Of a stretch of 5,665 bases of DNA, positions 5,541 through 5,665 are shown one piece after another. The translations under genes and the position numbers were made by a program. Numbering within the stretch: position 1 is the first letter of the stretch; the number at the start of each line of letters is the position of its first letter. The DNA comes from Gammaproteobacteria bacterium (lineage in GTDB: Bacteria > Pseudomonadota > Gammaproteobacteria > Pseudomonadales > Halomonadaceae): contig JAMCZP010000179.1 in assembly GCA_023485185.1 (NCBI GenBank), forward strand, positions 1-5,665. The letters run 5' to 3'. Under the pieces are notes generated by a model that ran no database searches, was not told the origin of the DNA, and worked only from the letters and a program-made list of their open reading frames with translations.

Positions 5541-5665
5541 GTAGTAAGGCGGTGTTCTGTACGTTAGGGGTTGAATTCTTAGCGACTCAACACCAGATAT
5601 AAGGTCAGCCACCAAGCGCTGGCCTAACCGAACAACCTAACACACCTGAATGACCGCGCAAATAC
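5541..5665 (+). other. Non-coding region after dnaG, probable leader of the next gene (rpoD expected)
   Basis: No reading frame, and no hairpin followed by a T-tract, so the operon transcript probably continues. Several short complementary segments are visible: GGTGTT (5551-5556) with AACACC (5589-5594); GTTGA (5570-5574) with TCAAC (5587-5591); GGTCAGC (5604-5610) with GCTGGCC (5618-5624 or so, one G-U pair); and GTTAGG (5563-5568) with CCTAAC at 5623-5628 or 5636-5641. A -10-like TATAAG (5598-5603) lacks a good -35. The rpoD identity rests on gene-order precedent only. Confidence 0.4.

Overview
This window is a piece of ordinary core chromosome from a gammaproteobacterium. The DnaG, bS21 and TsaD proteins are close to their E. 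coli counterparts. The gene order (cca, folK-like, folB, plsY, tsaD, rpsU, dnaG) matches what I recall for Pseudomonas and its relatives. The moderately G+C-rich sequence and the absence of a yqeY gene between rpsU and dnaG suggest a Halomonas-like member of the Oceanospirillales, but that placement is inference. I see no mobile element, CRISPR array, tRNA or rRNA gene, and no sign of recent transfer.

Layout. Positions 1-323 hold the 3' end of a CCA tRNA nucleotidyltransferase gene (cca, + strand), which meets a convergent folate pair on the - strand: folB (885-1265) followed by an HPPK-family folK-like gene (340-888), joined by a 4-base ATGA overlap. Diverging from folB is a PlsY-family acyltransferase gene (1369-1953, +). 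It converges on tsaD (1975-3033, -), with a GC-rich hairpin across the end of plsY. A 239-base divergent promoter region (3034-3272) separates tsaD from rpsU (3273-3488, +). After rpsU comes a strong intrinsic terminator (3541-3573), then dnaG (3696-5540, +). The last 125 bases are non-coding; by family precedent they probably lead into rpoD, which lies outside the window.

How the genes fit together. rpsU-terminator-dnaG is the macromolecular-synthesis operon arrangement known from E. coli, linking translation (bS21), replication priming (DnaG) and, presumably downstream, transcription (sigma-70). The internal terminator is expected to keep primase levels well below those of the ribosomal protein. 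tsaD and cca both act on tRNA (t6A37 modification and 3' CCA addition). folB and the folK-like gene belong to the pterin branch of folate synthesis. plsY belongs to phospholipid synthesis.

The points most worth a second look are quiet ones. The HPPK-like protein keeps its metal-binding aspartates but has lost several nucleotide-binding residues. The PlsY protein departs from the family consensus in all three signature motifs. The rpsU upstream region carries a long inverted repeat and an unusually extended, bulged Shine-Dalgarno sequence. I did not find a novel multi-gene system here.
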